From Clostridia bacterium (GTDB taxonomy: Bacteria > Bacillota_A > Clostridia > Oscillospirales > Acutalibacteraceae), in NCBI GenBank assembly GCA_009930155.1, contig RZYX01000091.1:1-7178 (forward strand): DNA of 7,178 bases, in the 5' to 3' direction. The notes below the pieces were generated by a model that worked only from the letters and a program-made list of their open reading frames with translations, was not told the DNA's origin and did no database searches. The translations under genes were made by a program, and so were the position numbers. This document shows positions 7,121 to 7,178 of this stretch, piece by piece. How positions within the stretch are numbered: the stretch's first letter is position 1; every line of letters starts with the position of its first letter.

Positions 7121-7178
7121 GTTAAATAAGGCTTTAAAATACATTTTCTACATATTAAAACTTCTTCTTTCACTTTTT

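Noticed and set aside
7117..7176. Minus-strand open stretch of 19 codons ending in TGA at 7119-7117, possibly the end of an upstream gene
   Set aside because: Nineteen codons at the window edge with no recognisable motif are too few to call, and the stop lies inside the -35 hexamer. It remains possible that an upstream gene on the same strand ends here.
7057..7178. Purine or PRPP riboswitch before purE
   Set aside because: The predicted leader is only about 29 nt, and the rest of the stretch is AT-rich without paired, GC-containing stems.
1..7178. CRISPR arrays, insertion sequences, tRNA or rRNA genes, or a hidden novel system
   Set aside because: No regularly spaced direct repeats, terminal inverted repeats, transposase motifs or RNA gene signatures were seen. 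The whole window is explained by seven housekeeping genes, one gene end and one promoter region.

Overview
The window is almost entirely one de novo purine biosynthesis operon on the minus strand. It reads from right to left as purE, purF, purM, purN, a purO-like IMP cyclohydrolase gene, a monofunctional AICAR transformylase gene (purH-like) and purD. The DNA is AT-rich. The ribosome-binding sites are strong and purine-rich (GGGAG, AAGGAG, AAGGGG). PurF is of the Fe-S, propeptide-bearing Bacillus type. IMP cyclohydrolase and AICAR transformylase are on separate genes. Together these point to an anaerobic low-GC Firmicute of the class Clostridia, possibly of the Ruminococcaceae/Oscillospiraceae kind. 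The assignment is inferred from gene content and style; no marker gene is present.

Layout: positions 3-230 (+) hold the 3' end of an unrelated gene running in from the left edge. It ends one base from the end of purD, so the two genes meet tail to tail with no visible terminator. Positions 232-7056 (-) are the seven pur genes, packed with gaps of 6 to 25 nt and one 7-nt overlap (purM/purN). Positions 7057-7178 are the leader and promoter region of purE. They carry a near-consensus housekeeping promoter (TTGAAA, 17 bp, TATGAT) and a leader of only about 29 nt.

How the genes work together: PurF makes phosphoribosylamine from PRPP and glutamine (step 1). PurD adds glycine (step 2) and PurN formylates GAR (step 3). 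PurM closes the imidazole ring to AIR (step 5) and PurE provides CAIR (step 6). The stand-alone AICAR transformylase (step 9) and the PurO-like cyclohydrolase (step 10) finish IMP. Steps 4, 7 and 8 (PurL/Q/S, PurC, PurB) and PurK are not in the window and must be encoded elsewhere if the pathway is complete.

The most notable feature is the replacement of the usual bifunctional PurH by two adjacent genes, one of which is a PurO-type enzyme first known from archaea. This arrangement is, to my knowledge, already seen in some Clostridia. I see no convincing sign of an undescribed system, mobile element, CRISPR array or RNA gene.
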